From: an uncultured bacterium | GTDB taxonomy: Bacteria > Cyanobacteriota > Vampirovibrionia > Gastranaerophilales > Gastranaerophilaceae | Assembly (NCBI GenBank): GCA_900549855.1 | Contig: URPS01000005.1 | Coordinates: 8,481 to 72,480, forward strand | Direction of reading: 5' to 3' | DNA: 64,000 nt | Position numbers and translations under genes: made by a program | Shown here: positions 35,387 through 44,269 of the stretch, in pieces | Position numbering within the stretch: position 1 is the first letter of the stretch | Layout of the letters: every line of letters starts with the position of its first letter | Notes under the pieces: model-generated | Told to the model about the DNA's origin: nothing | The model's database searches: none | Seen by the model: only the letters and a program-made list of their open reading frames with translations

Positions 35387-35737
35387 CTATCCATCAATAA
35401 TATCAATAAAACTCAATACTTTTTTTAAATTAGTTTTAGACATAACGTTAAGATTAGCATTTATTTCATAAATAAGAGCGGTCTTGCTTATGTCTTTTTT
35501 GTATGTGGAATTGTCGTAAAAATAACTGATTGGAATGCAAAATGTAAGCGCAATCATCTCTAAAGTGTCCGGAGATGGTCTGTGCTTGCCGTCTTCGGCT
35601 CTTGCTATGGTTCTTCTATCAAGCCCGACTTTTTCTGCAAACTCTTCTTGAGTTAGCTTGCAGTTGCGTCTGAGCTGTAATATTTTGTCCGCAATGTGAC
35701 GTGTTGTCTGTAAGCATTTTTCAGCAATTGTATCCAT
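35387..35737 (-). CDS. XRE-family transcriptional regulator
   Basis: 116 aa protein with a helix-turn-helix of the Cro/C1 type at about residues 18-72 (L-R-R-N-C-K-L-T-Q-E-E-F-A-E-K-V-G-L, then R-R-T-I-A-R-A-E-D-G). The C-terminal 40 residues are helical and may dimerise. It is encoded on the opposite strand between the coiled-coil gene and the calpain-like gene, so it is a candidate local regulator of this block. Target sites are not evident. Confidence 0.88.
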   Translation of the reverse strand: MDTIAEKCLQTTRHIADKILQLRRNCKLTQEEFAEKVGLDRRTIARAEDGKHRPSPDTLEMIALTFCIPISYFYDNSTYKKDISKTALIYEINANLNVMSKTNLKKVLSFIDIIDG

Positions 35738-35896
35738 ATAAAAAGATTAAACTTTAATAACCAAATTTACTATGTCATATGTTTGAATATATGCAATACA
35801 ATTACATACACAATAAATAAAAATAATAGCTACAAAGCTATAACCATAAGGAATGTAATATAATGTAACGAATTGTAAAACTTTCTTCAAAAATCC

Positions 35897-35923
35897 TAAA
35901 GTTTTTCTGAAAAATGCCGTAAT
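35897..35923 (+). promoter_or_regulatory. Sigma-28 (FliA)-like promoter of the calpain-like gene
   Basis: TAAAGTTT (35897-35904), 11 bases, GCCGTAAT (35916-35923). Box spacing equals the FliA consensus, and the extended AAAAATCC before the -35 box matches the site at 11744-11770. The gene starts 43 bases downstream. Confidence 0.65.
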
Positions 35924-35965
35924 ACTAAACATAAGATATTAGTTAGAATAAATAAGGAGTAAAAA

Positions 35966-38900
35966 ATGAGTATTGATTTAAGAACACAAAGTGAATTGAA
36001 AAGAATTTTACTAAACTCTAATGGCAACAAAAAAAACAAACCTGAATCACAAGAACTGGAAGCAGAAGAAAACCTTCAAGTTGTAGCACCAGAAGCCAAA
36101 GAAATTACAGCATCTATATCAGATGTTTTGGCAATGCAAAATATGGTTATGATTTCAACTTCTCGCACAACGCCTGTTCCAAGTGGTAGTTATGAACTTC
36201 CTGAAGGTCGAGTTGTTGTTCATGAAAACGAAGATGGAAATATTGGTTTTCAATACAAAGGAAAAGGAAGCCTTTCACTAAACGAATTGGGAAAATTAGT
36301 TCGAAAAGGTTTAACTCCTGTTCAAGATGAACCAGCCGCAAACGGTGTAAACGGTGAAATCGACGAATCTGTCAAGCAAGGTGGAACCGGAGATTGTTGG
36401 GTTTTAACAGGTATTTTATCATTAACAGCAACAGCAGAAGGTAAAGCTTTAATCAAATCTTCATTAGAAATTCAAAAGAACGGTGATGTAATTGTTAATT
36501 TTAAAGGTTTAGGTTATTCAATAAGAGTTACAGCCGCTGAAATTAAAAAACACGATACAGATGATATCAAAAACGATGCATTTTCTAACGGTGACAATGA
36601 TATGCTTGTTTTCGAATTGGCGGTTGAAAAATTGTTCGAACAACACCCTGAATTAAAAGAAACCTATGGTTACAATGAAGAAGGCAAAGGTGACGACAAA
36701 TATATCACTCAAGGCGGGTTCGGTAATGACTTGGTAGAATGGCTGTCAAGTAACAAAGCAGAAGATTTATGCACTATGGATAAATTAGAAAATCCTTATG
36801 ACAAAGCTGATGTAGCCGAATGGGTTGCTGTTCCTAGCAGTATGACAAGATATCAAGGCGAATACCCAAGACCTTCTTCTATAAGTCTTGATGCAATGTT
36901 TAATGATGATAAAACCAACTTTAGTCGCGAATACATAAATTGGTATAACAAAACATTTGTTCCTATTATGCAAGAATACAATCAAAGTGCCTTGAATGGT
37001 TTGGTAGATGGTTTGTCCCAAGAAGAAGTTATGGCAAAACTTCAAGAAGCTTATGAAAATCAACCTTGCGCTATGACATTTGGTTTGTATGTATTTGCAA
37101 ATGACACTGAAAAAACTGCAAAAGATGTTGACGGTAACAACTTTATTTGGAAATATTACAGCCAAAGTGTAGAAAAAGGTGAACTTTGCGGTCATGCTTT
37201 CGCTGTAGTTGGTATGACGCAAGATACTATTGCATTTGTTAATCCTTGGGATTCAACAGAAAAAATTACAATGTCATGGGAAGAATTCTCAAAATTAGGT
37301 ATCGGCAGAATTGCATATAACAAATTGGATAAAGTTGAAGACACAACAGAACCTGCTACTCCAACTACTCCGACTGTTGATTCAGACACAGAACATAAAA
37401 CTAAATTAATTTCTCAAATAGAAAGTGATGTTGAAAGATATTTACATACAATGGTTGCTGATAACCAAGCAGATGTTGTAAGAAAAGAGTTTAATAAACT
37501 TATAACCGGTGATGAAAATACAAATTTCCATCAATATTTACATACACAAGACTTGGATGTAACAAAGTTAGAAGAAATTGCAACCGCTGTTGCAAACAAA
37601 ATCAATGAAACTGTACCTAATGAACCAGTTACTCCGGATCCTGTTATTCCTGATACACCTACTGATAACGGAGTTGCGGAATTATTAGCGCAAGGGTTTA
37701 CTCAGGCTGATATTGATGAATATTTTAACCAAACAGAAGATGGTAAATATGAATTAAAATCAGGTATTAAATTCTCTTACTATGATCGTTTAAAGAAAAA
37801 TAAAACCGAAGTTGAAATTACATCAATCGACCAATTGAAAGATTTCTGCGGTGCTAATAAACGTTTAGAGCTATTGAACGAAGGTTGGCCTGAAGAAATG
37901 CTTGATAAGTATTTTGAAAAAACAACAGATTTCTTGACGGGTAAACAAACTTATGCAATGAAACCTGAAAAGAATAATGTATCAATAGGCACAATATCAA
38001 TAAGACCAAATTATACAATAACAACTGATGATAGCGGAAACAAAACTATTGAATTCACTAAAGATAATTCAAAGGTTACAATTACAGTTAAACCTGATGG
38101 TAGCTATACAGAAAGTATAGTAGGTATAAAAAAAGAACCTTCAATGAATACCGTGGCAAAACAAGAATTATTAGATAAAGGCTTTACAGAAAAGCAAATC
38201 AATGAATGGTTTACATTAGAAGCAGACGGTACTTATTCACGCAAAACAAATAGGATGATATTAACCGGTGATTATGCAAATTCAGCTAGAGATTTCAAAA
38301 CAGTTGAAGAACTTGCTAAATACATTGGCGCAGATAGCAGAGTCGCTCTTAGAAACCAAGGCATGCCTGATGATATCATTGACAAATTCTTCGAATTGAA
38401 ACGTACAGGTGCTGATGGTAGCTTTAGCTACAAATTAAAAGTCGAAGGTAATTACACTGTTACTGAGCAAGGCAAAAACAAATTAATCAGAATTCAAAAC
38501 AAAGAAGATGACACAATTACTGAAATTTTGGTTAAAGAAGATGGTACATACACAATTGAAACAAGTGAAATTATTAATATTGGAGAATCAGACGACGCAA
38601 AAGCGGTTGCAGGTTCTGCAAACGAACTTTTGGCTCAAGGTTTCACTCAATCTGACATTGATAAATATTTCTACAAAAAGAATAATCAATATTTCTTAAG
38701 ATCTGATATTACATTTAGAAGAAAAGGTGAAAACGGCTATGAAAACTTTAATATTACAACTTTAGAAGAATTGAAAGAATACTCAGGTGCAAATTCTCGT
38801 AAAGCTTTACAAGACAAAGGTTTACCTGATGAATTGATTGACAAATACTACCGCAAAGAAGAAGGTAGAGATGGCAAGATTGCTTATCATACAGATAAAC

Positions 38901-39238
38901 CTACAAGTTTAGGTAAAGACGGCAACAATACTGTTTTAACAGTTCATAATTATCAGTACGGTATAGATCAAGATGGTAACAGCATTGAATTTCCGACAAA
39001 AGAATACACCATTAAACCTGATGGCACATATACAGTGATTGAATATACGTCCAATCAAATCACAGATACAACAAGAACTCACTATATGTTGACTGAAAAA
39101 GGTTTATCAGAACAAGATATTCAAAAATTCTTCACCGAAAAAGATGGTTTGTATACTTTGAAAAAAGGTATTATGTACAAAGGTCAATATATTAATTCTG
39201 TTGAAGCTTTGGTTGATGTTTTGAATAAAAATAAATAG
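35966..39238 (+). CDS. Calpain-like cysteine protease with C-terminal repeats
   Basis: Predicted papain-fold protease of the calpain (C2) type, 1090 aa. The catalytic triad is visible: Cys144 in Q-G-G-T-G-D-C-W, His410 in C-G-H-A-F-A-V-V-G, and Asn426 in V-N-P-W-D-S. Residues 1-130 look disordered and carry no signal peptide. A Pro/Thr linker (about 458-475) and a second linker (about 550-568) lead to repeats starting near 571, 734, 887 and 1040, the last one truncated. Each opens L-L-x-x-G-(F/L)-(T/S)-x-x-x-I-x-x-(Y/W/F)-F, and the first three hold a second G-x-P-x-x-x-(L/I)-D-K-(Y/F) module. A sigma-28-like promoter and AAGGAG precede it. Probably an exported effector; target unknown. Confidence 0.8.
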   Translation: MSIDLRTQSELKRILLNSNGNKKNKPESQELEAEENLQVVAPEAKEITASISDVLAMQNMVMISTSRTTPVPSGSYELPEGRVVVHENEDGNIGFQYKGKGSLSLNELGKLVRKGLTPVQDEPAANGVNGEIDESVKQGGTGDCWVLTGILSLTATAEGKALIKSSLEIQKNGDVIVNFKGLGYSIRVTAAEIKKHDTDDIKNDAFSNGDNDMLVFELAVEKLFEQHPELKETYGYNEEGKGDDKYITQGGFGNDLVEWLSSNKAEDLCTMDKLENPYDKADVAEWVAVPSSMTRYQGEYPRPSSISLDAMFNDDKTNFSREYINWYNKTFVPIMQEYNQSALNGLVDGLSQEEVMAKLQEAYENQPCAMTFGLYVFANDTEKTAKDVDGNNFIWKYYSQSVEKGELCGHAFAVVGMTQDTIAFVNPWDSTEKITMSWEEFSKLGIGRIAYNKLDKVEDTTEPATPTTPTVDSDTEHKTKLISQIESDVERYLHTMVADNQADVVRKEFNKLITGDENTNFHQYLHTQDLDVTKLEEIATAVANKINETVPNEPVTPDPVIPDTPTDNGVAELLAQGFTQADIDEYFNQTEDGKYELKSGIKFSYYDRLKKNKTEVEITSIDQLKDFCGANKRLELLNEGWPEEMLDKYFEKTTDFLTGKQTYAMKPEKNNVSIGTISIRPNYTITTDDSGNKTIEFTKDNSKVTITVKPDGSYTESIVGIKKEPSMNTVAKQELLDKGFTEKQINEWFTLEADGTYSRKTNRMILTGDYANSARDFKTVEELAKYIGADSRVALRNQGMPDDIIDKFFELKRTGADGSFSYKLKVEGNYTVTEQGKNKLIRIQNKEDDTITEILVKEDGTYTIETSEIINIGESDDAKAVAGSANELLAQGFTQSDIDKYFYKKNNQYFLRSDITFRRKGENGYENFNITTLEELKEYSGANSRKALQDKGLPDELIDKYYRKEEGRDGKIAYHTDKPTSLGKDGNNTVLTVHNYQYGIDQDGNSIEFPTKEYTIKPDGTYTVIEYTSNQITDTTRTHYMLTEKGLSEQDIQKFFTEKDGLYTLKKGIMYKGQYINSVEALVDVLNKNK

Positions 39239-39239
39239 T

Positions 39240-39360
39240 AATCGACGAATGATTATGGATTGCCACGAAAAACAAAGTTTTTCTCGCAATGACAGCCCGC
39301 TTGAAATTCTGACGCCATGTCATTACGAGGAACGACAGAGACGAAGTAATCCATAAATAA
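39240..39360. repeat. Interspersed repeat after the calpain-like gene
   Basis: TGGATTGCCACGAAAA, TTCTCGCAATGACAG and TCATTACGAGGAACGACAG follow each other here. They are the same words as in the spacers at 6.6, 9.7 and 17.4 kb. AATAATCTAACGAAAGGAGC just after it holds the ribosome site for the next gene. Confidence 0.6.
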
Positions 39361-39387
39361 CAAATAATCTAACGAAAGGAGCTTAAT

Positions 39388-39735
39388 ATGCCACCAATTA
39401 ATGCAAATAATCAAGTAGAAAACCGCTTCTTATTAAACGGAATTCCACAGGAATCAAACAGAGCATACTATAACCAAAGAGTAACTGTTTTAAGAGATAA
39501 AATTTTAAACCACACTGCTACAAAAGCAGAAATCAATGAATATAAAACGATAAAAGCACAACTTGAAACTCTTAATGATATGAAACAAATTCAACAAGAG
39601 AACAATGTTGAAACAACGAAAACAGTAAACAATGCTTGGAATCAAGTACGTTCTGCTTTCAATGAATTTTCAAACATTTTCTCTCCAAAAACTTCTGATA
39701 ATGCCGGAGAAAAAGAAGGCGATGGAATTGAATAG
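39388..39735 (+). CDS. Hypothetical small helical protein
   Basis: 115 aa, no family recognised. Mostly helical with a coiled-coil stretch at about residues 25-75 and a polar, acidic tail. No signal peptide. It stands between two repeat-bearing spacers, downstream of the calpain-like gene and upstream of the EF-hand gene, and has AAAGGAG before the ATG. It could be a chaperone or accessory protein of its neighbours; nothing in the sequence proves this. Confidence 0.6.
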   Translation: MPPINANNQVENRFLLNGIPQESNRAYYNQRVTVLRDKILNHTATKAEINEYKTIKAQLETLNDMKQIQQENNVETTKTVNNAWNQVRSAFNEFSNIFSPKTSDNAGEKEGDGIE

Positions 39736-39739
39736 TAAT

Positions 39740-39870
39740 TATAGATTGCCACAAGAACCAAAGGTTCTCTTGCAATGACAGCACACTGGAAGTTTTAACG
39801 CTCGGTCATTACGAGGAAATACCCCTCACCCCCCAACCCCTCTCCTACAGGGGGCGAGGGGAGGGAATAA
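39740..39870. repeat. Two repeat elements, one C-rich palindrome
   Basis: Holds the ATTGCCACAAGAACCAAAGG - TCTTGCAATGACAG form and, at about 39822-39866, a C-rich palindrome with CCCCTCACCCC and CCCCTCTCCT on one side and GGCGAGGGGAGGG on the other. The C-rich form recurs at about 61991-62031 and appears related to the insert in ilvC. Confidence 0.65.
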
Positions 39871-39918
39871 AGTAATCCATTAAAAACAAACAATAACAAA
39901 TAAAAGAAAGGCTACAAT

Positions 39919-40179
39919 ATGGGCATTGATTTTAACGCAGAATTCTCAAAATTAAATACTAATACAGTTGGTGATTCCGCCAATACACTTGATAATGAAG
40001 AGTGTCAAGCTGCAAAAAATAACGGCAGCATTTGGACTGTTGCAGAAGGTATGACCGCCGAACAATTTAAAGAAGCGAACCAACACTGTTCAGAATACGA
40101 TACCAACCAAGATGGTGTTGTAACTGTTCGTGAACAAAAAGCAAGTATTGCCGACCAATTGAAAAATGTATGGACTTAA
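39919..40179 (+). CDS. N-terminal part of an EF-hand protein, ended by in-frame TAA
   Basis: 86 aa as read. Residues 61-72 form a canonical calcium-binding EF-hand loop (D-T-N-Q-D-G-V-V-T-V-R-E). The TAA at 40177-40179 is followed, in the same frame and without any other stop, by 244 more codons to 40911. The sequence on both sides reads as one protein, so this is probably the first part of a 330-residue gene cut by one nonsense codon (a C-to-T change in CAA would do it), or a readthrough site. AAAGAAAGG precedes the ATG. No signal peptide is seen. Confidence 0.65.
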   Translation: MGIDFNAEFSKLNTNTVGDSANTLDNEECQAAKNNGSIWTVAEGMTAEQFKEANQHCSEYDTNQDGVVTVREQKASIADQLKNVWT

Positions 40180-40260
40180 AGCATTGCAAGATTCTTTAAA
40201 GACGATATATCTTATGATAATAGTGATGCAAATTCTGCTCAATCAATTACCCAAAGAGTA

Positions 40261-40911
40261 ATGGCTCGTATCCAAAATGCTTTGAATTTTATTCAGTATG
40301 CAAAAGAGAACAATATTGATGTCTTTCGTGACAATACAGGAACCGGCGTAGATGATAAAGACGGAGAATTGCAAAAATTCACAGATGGCAAAGGTGAAAA
40401 AATGATAACATCAAACACTCCCGGAGTAAAATCTTCTAAAGCAAATAGTGATGGCACTGTTACAGATTTTAATAAAGATGGTAGTTCTACTACTTGGAAT
40501 AATAATATTTTATGCTTAGGTGGTTCTGATAAGTGGGCTGGCGGTACTTATGAATATAAAAATGACTATAATGAAGATGGCAGTTTTACACAAACAAAAA
40601 ATTACGATAACGGTGAAAGTTTTAAAATTGCCGTAGACCAAAATCAAAATAAAATTGGCTCTTTCAAAATAACTGCCAACGGCAACTACAAAGCTCAAGC
40701 AAAGCAAGGCGAAACATTTATGGCAACACTTACCAGATTAGGAATCACTGACGCAGAAGACATAAAAGCCGTTGCAAAAGCTAATCCAAAAGCATTTGCT
40801 AACAAATACTTTAGAGTTGATGTTAATGACGTCTATATTCCAAAAGAAGTTATTGCCAACATGAAAGCAAACGGAACTTATAACGAAGATAAGTTAATGG
40901 GCAAGATTTAA
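40261..40911 (+). CDS. C-terminal part of the split EF-hand protein, LysM-like end
   Basis: 216 aa from ATG 40261, in the same frame as the upstream half; the open frame really begins at 40180. It has acidic calcium-loop-like stretches (D-N-T-G-T-G-V-D-D-K-D-G-E) and Asp/Asn/Gly turns in the middle. The last 65 residues look LysM-like: a K-Q-G-E-T-F start, a helix-rich centre and V-Y-I-P near the end, which would bind peptidoglycan or chitin-type glycans. Whether it is made by re-initiation, readthrough or not at all cannot be told. The TPR gene follows after 150 bases. Confidence 0.55.
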   Translation: MARIQNALNFIQYAKENNIDVFRDNTGTGVDDKDGELQKFTDGKGEKMITSNTPGVKSSKANSDGTVTDFNKDGSSTTWNNNILCLGGSDKWAGGTYEYKNDYNEDGSFTQTKNYDNGESFKIAVDQNQNKIGSFKITANGNYKAQAKQGETFMATLTRLGITDAEDIKAVAKANPKAFANKYFRVDVNDVYIPKEVIANMKANGTYNEDKLMGKI

Positions 40912-41062
40912 TGTTGCCGAAAGAATCGTTAAGCTATTGCAAAAGAAAATGCCTCAAAATATAGATACCCCATATGGATGATTTACATCAAAAAAAATTA
41001 AAGAAAAAAAATAATTTACCGAAAGTCTAATTATAGACATGAAATTTGGTTCGGAGATTATA

Positions 41063-42703
41063 ATGACAAATACCCCATCAGCAATAATAGAAAACAAGGC
41101 AGTTCTATTGCTAGAAGAAGCTCGTACGGCTCATGAAAACTATTTAATTAAACAGCAGGATGCTGATTTAGAAAGAGCAATAGAATGTTATATAGATGCG
41201 ATAAAGGTTAATCCTTCTATATCAGAATCTTATTATAGACTTGCAAGTTTATTGCTTGTTAAGGGACAAATCTCTGTAGAAGGAGCTTTGGAACAATGTC
41301 AAACGGCAATTTCTCTTGAACCGAAAAATGTAAATGCTCACATTTATTCGGGCTATTTTCAATGTCTGAATGGAAATTTTGATGAAGCAGAAAAAGAATT
41401 CCAGCTTGCAGTATCCAATGCCGGTAAAAATTCTGCACGTCCAAGATTATTTTTATCTAAATTATTATTTTCAAGAATTAAAAGTCATAATTCATCAGTA
41501 AAAGACGTCATGAAATTCTTATATTATTTCTTGTCAGGCAGCATGATGATTATGTGGGATTGCCCTTCTATAAAAATGTTTTGTAAATTTTTGGCTAATG
41601 ATTTTTCTGTATTTTCATACAAGACATTAGGTGAAACTTTTGAAAAAATGAAACTTTTTCCATCTGCATTAGAAGCTTATTCTAAAGGATTGGAAAAGAC
41701 TGCTCAAGGAAACTTGTTCTATCAAAAAATGGGTGATTTGTCTTTGGAATGCAATGATATTGAAGCTAGTTTGGAATGTTACAAAAAGGCTTATGAATTG
41801 AATCCAACGGACAGAGAAGTATTGATTAAGCTTGCTACTATCAATCAAACATATTTTCCAGATCAAGTTGATGAAACCATTGACTATTACAACTCGTTAT
41901 TAGAGTTTGGAATTGACATGGACAAAATTTACTATGAACTTGGACATTTATACTTGAACAAATCTGATAAAATTAACGCTGTAAGTGCGTTTAAACTTGC
42001 ACAAGAATTAAATCCTGAAAATCCATACTATAACAATTCACTAGCTTATGCTTACATCAAAGCGGAACTTTATGATGATGCAATTGAATACTATCAACTT
42101 GCAATCAAATTAAATCCGGATGCAGAATGGACATCCATTGTATGTCATGCTCTTGGTGCAATTTATGCAGAAGTTAAGAACAACTTTGAAGCAGCAGAAG
42201 CTACTTTTAATGCCGGCATGGTGCTTGACCCTAATAACGTTGATATTCAATTGTCATTGGGAGATTTGTACATGGCTCAAAATGATTTAGATAAAGCAAT
42301 TAAAACTTACTGCGATGCAATTTCTACTGAGCCTGAAAATTACCTAACTTACGCTAAAACGGGTTTAGCACTTTGGGAAAAAGACTACTTGGAAGAAGCT
42401 ATTGTTGCTTTTCATAAATCTATTGAATTGAATCCAAATTTTGAAATAGCTCAAAACAATCTTGGTGTTGTATATCTTGATGGAATTGGCGACCCAAAAG
42501 AATCTGTTGAGTATTTCAAAAATGCAATCAACATTAACCCAAATTACACCTTAGCATATTTTAATTTAGCACGTGCCTACCAAGCTATTGGTGACAAAGC
42601 TATGGCGGCTGAATATTATCAAATGACAATGGATTTGAACAAGATTACAGAAGAATTGTCAGAAAAAGAAATCAGAGAAAGATTGTACGATTTGTTCAAT
42701 TAA
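41063..42703 (+). CDS. Tetratricopeptide-repeat protein
   Basis: 546 aa protein made of about ten or more TPR units, recognisable by repeated A-x-x-x-Y-x-x-A-(I/L)-x-x-x-P patterns such as A-I-E-Y-Y-Q-L-A-I-K-L-N-P and A-I-K-T-Y-C-D-A-I. Such proteins are scaffolds for protein complexes. No signal peptide or catalytic domain. I start at ATG 41063 because CGGAG stands six bases before it; an ATG eight codons earlier has none. It could act as a chaperone or scaffold for the exported proteins upstream, but the partner is unknown. Confidence 0.88.
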   Translation: MTNTPSAIIENKAVLLLEEARTAHENYLIKQQDADLERAIECYIDAIKVNPSISESYYRLASLLLVKGQISVEGALEQCQTAISLEPKNVNAHIYSGYFQCLNGNFDEAEKEFQLAVSNAGKNSARPRLFLSKLLFSRIKSHNSSVKDVMKFLYYFLSGSMMIMWDCPSIKMFCKFLANDFSVFSYKTLGETFEKMKLFPSALEAYSKGLEKTAQGNLFYQKMGDLSLECNDIEASLECYKKAYELNPTDREVLIKLATINQTYFPDQVDETIDYYNSLLEFGIDMDKIYYELGHLYLNKSDKINAVSAFKLAQELNPENPYYNNSLAYAYIKAELYDDAIEYYQLAIKLNPDAEWTSIVCHALGAIYAEVKNNFEAAEATFNAGMVLDPNNVDIQLSLGDLYMAQNDLDKAIKTYCDAISTEPENYLTYAKTGLALWEKDYLEEAIVAFHKSIELNPNFEIAQNNLGVVYLDGIGDPKESVEYFKNAININPNYTLAYFNLARAYQAIGDKAMAAEYYQMTMDLNKITEELSEKEIRERLYDLFN

Positions 42704-42815
42704 GATTTTAATCGATTTCAATTCATGACTAACTGGTACGTCTTAGCTAGGGATGTCAGCGATGTGGCAAGCCGTCTTTTTTACACACAATTAATTATCT
42801 TGCTACTAACCTGAT

Positions 42816-42847
42816 GACTAGATTGCTTCGCTCCCACTCGCAATGAC
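42816..42847. repeat. Short palindromic repeat, GATTGCTTCG type
   Basis: TAGATTGCTTCGCTCCCACT is followed by CGCAATGACA, the complement of the CATTGCGAGTGGGAACGAAG form at 17.5 kb. It lies at the 3' ends of the convergent TPR and gcvPB genes. The rest of the 42704-42850 spacer shows nothing. Confidence 0.6.
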
Positions 42848-42850
42848 ATT

Positions 42851-44269
42851 TTATTTCCAAGTCAAATCTGGGTGTCTTGCAGCAAGTGTTTCATCAACCT
42901 TCTTGATAGGAGTTGTTTGTGGTGATTTTAGAACTTCTTCCGGATTTTCTTCAATCTCTTGTGCAATCTTTAACATTGTAGCAATAAAATTATCTAAAAC
43001 ATCCTTTGTTTCGGATTCTGTAGGTTCTATCATTATCGCTTCGTGTACAATTAACGGAAAATAAACCGTTGGAGGGTGGCAATTTGAATCCATTAAACGT
43101 TTTGCAATGCCTAAAGTTGAAACTCCTTGATGGTGTTGTTTTTCACCGGACAAAACAAATTCGTGCATACAAGGTTCGTCAAATGGTAACTCGTATACAC
43201 CTTTTAATTTTTCTTTGATATAATTAGCGTTCAATACAGCATCAGCGCTTGCAAGCTTTAGGTTATATCCCATCATAAGAATATATGCGTAAGCTCTTAC
43301 AAGAACACCAAAGTTACCATAAAAGCTTCTAACTTTTCCGATTGAATGCTCAATTTTATAATTTCTAATATATTTATCACCTTGTTTTTCTATAACAGGA
43401 GATGGTAAATAATCTTTCAGTTTTTCAACTACACAAACAGGTCCCGCACCTGGACCACCACCACCGTGAGGTGTTGCAAATGTTTTGTGTAAATTCAAAT
43501 GAACAACATCAAATCCCATCAAAGCAGGGTTTGTCCAGCCCATTATGGCATTGAAATTCGCTCCATCATAATAAAGTAAAGAACCGTTGTCATGCATAAG
43601 TTTAGAAATTTCTAACACTTTTTCTTCAAAAATTCCCAATGTATTTGGGTTTGTCATCATTATTGCAGCAACATCCGAATCAAGTAATTCTTTTAATGCT
43701 TCAATATCAACTTGCCCTTTCTCATTTGATTGAACTTGAATAATATCAAATCCACACATTTTAGCACTCATAGGGTTTGTGCCATGTGCAGAATCCGGAA
43801 CGATAACTTTCTTTCTATTGGTTTCACCTTTGGTTTCAAAATATTTTTTGATAACCATCATTCCTGTTAGTTCACCATGCGCACCAGCTGCTGGTTGGAG
43901 TGTTACTGCATCCATGCCTGTAATTTTCTTTAGAGCTTCTTGAAGATTGAACATTAGCTCCAATGCTCCTTGAGAATCTTCATCAGATTGAAGAGGATGA
44001 AGATTAGCAAAGCCTTCTAGCGATGCCAAAAGTTCATTAACTTTCGGATTGTATTTCATTGTACAAGAACCTAACGGATAAAATCCTTTTTCTATGCAGA
44101 AGTTTCTGTCACTAAATTCTTTATAATGGCGCATAACTTCCAGTTCACTTAATTGTGGTAAACCAATTACATCTTTTCTAATTAATTCTTGAGGAAGAAA
44201 ATCGCCTAATTTGTTTTCTTCAAAACCGATACCGTCAACCCCGTTACTTTTTTCAAATATTGTTTTCAT
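42851..44269 (-). CDS. gcvPB: Glycine dehydrogenase (decarboxylating) subunit 2
   Basis: PLP-dependent P-protein subunit of the glycine cleavage system, which decarboxylates glycine and passes the aminomethyl group to the H protein. The PLP lysine is in N-L-H-K-T-F-A-T-P-H-G-G-G-G-P-G-A-G-P; D-x-A-H-G-T-N-P and Y-D-G-A-N-F-N-A-I are also conserved. 472 aa, as expected for the two-subunit type. The partner gcvPA and gcvT/H are not upstream here; the upstream neighbour is a sigma factor gene that overlaps it by 17 bases. The nearby lpdA could supply the L protein. Confidence 0.93.
   Translation of the reverse strand: MKTIFEKSNGVDGIGFEENKLGDFLPQELIRKDVIGLPQLSELEVMRHYKEFSDRNFCIEKGFYPLGSCTMKYNPKVNELLASLEGFANLHPLQSDEDSQGALELMFNLQEALKKITGMDAVTLQPAAGAHGELTGMMVIKKYFETKGETNRKKVIVPDSAHGTNPMSAKMCGFDIIQVQSNEKGQVDIEALKELLDSDVAAIMMTNPNTLGIFEEKVLEISKLMHDNGSLLYYDGANFNAIMGWTNPALMGFDVVHLNLHKTFATPHGGGGPGAGPVCVVEKLKDYLPSPVIEKQGDKYIRNYKIEHSIGKVRSFYGNFGVLVRAYAYILMMGYNLKLASADAVLNANYIKEKLKGVYELPFDEPCMHEFVLSGEKQHHQGVSTLGIAKRLMDSNCHPPTVYFPLIVHEAIMIEPTESETKDVLDNFIATMLKIAQEIEENPEEVLKSPQTTPIKKVDETLAARHPDLTWK

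Noticed and set aside
35747..35932. 61 aa hydrophobic reading frame on the minus strand
   Set aside because: It lies over the sigma-28-like promoter region of the calpain gene, has no ribosome binding site and no recognisable family.
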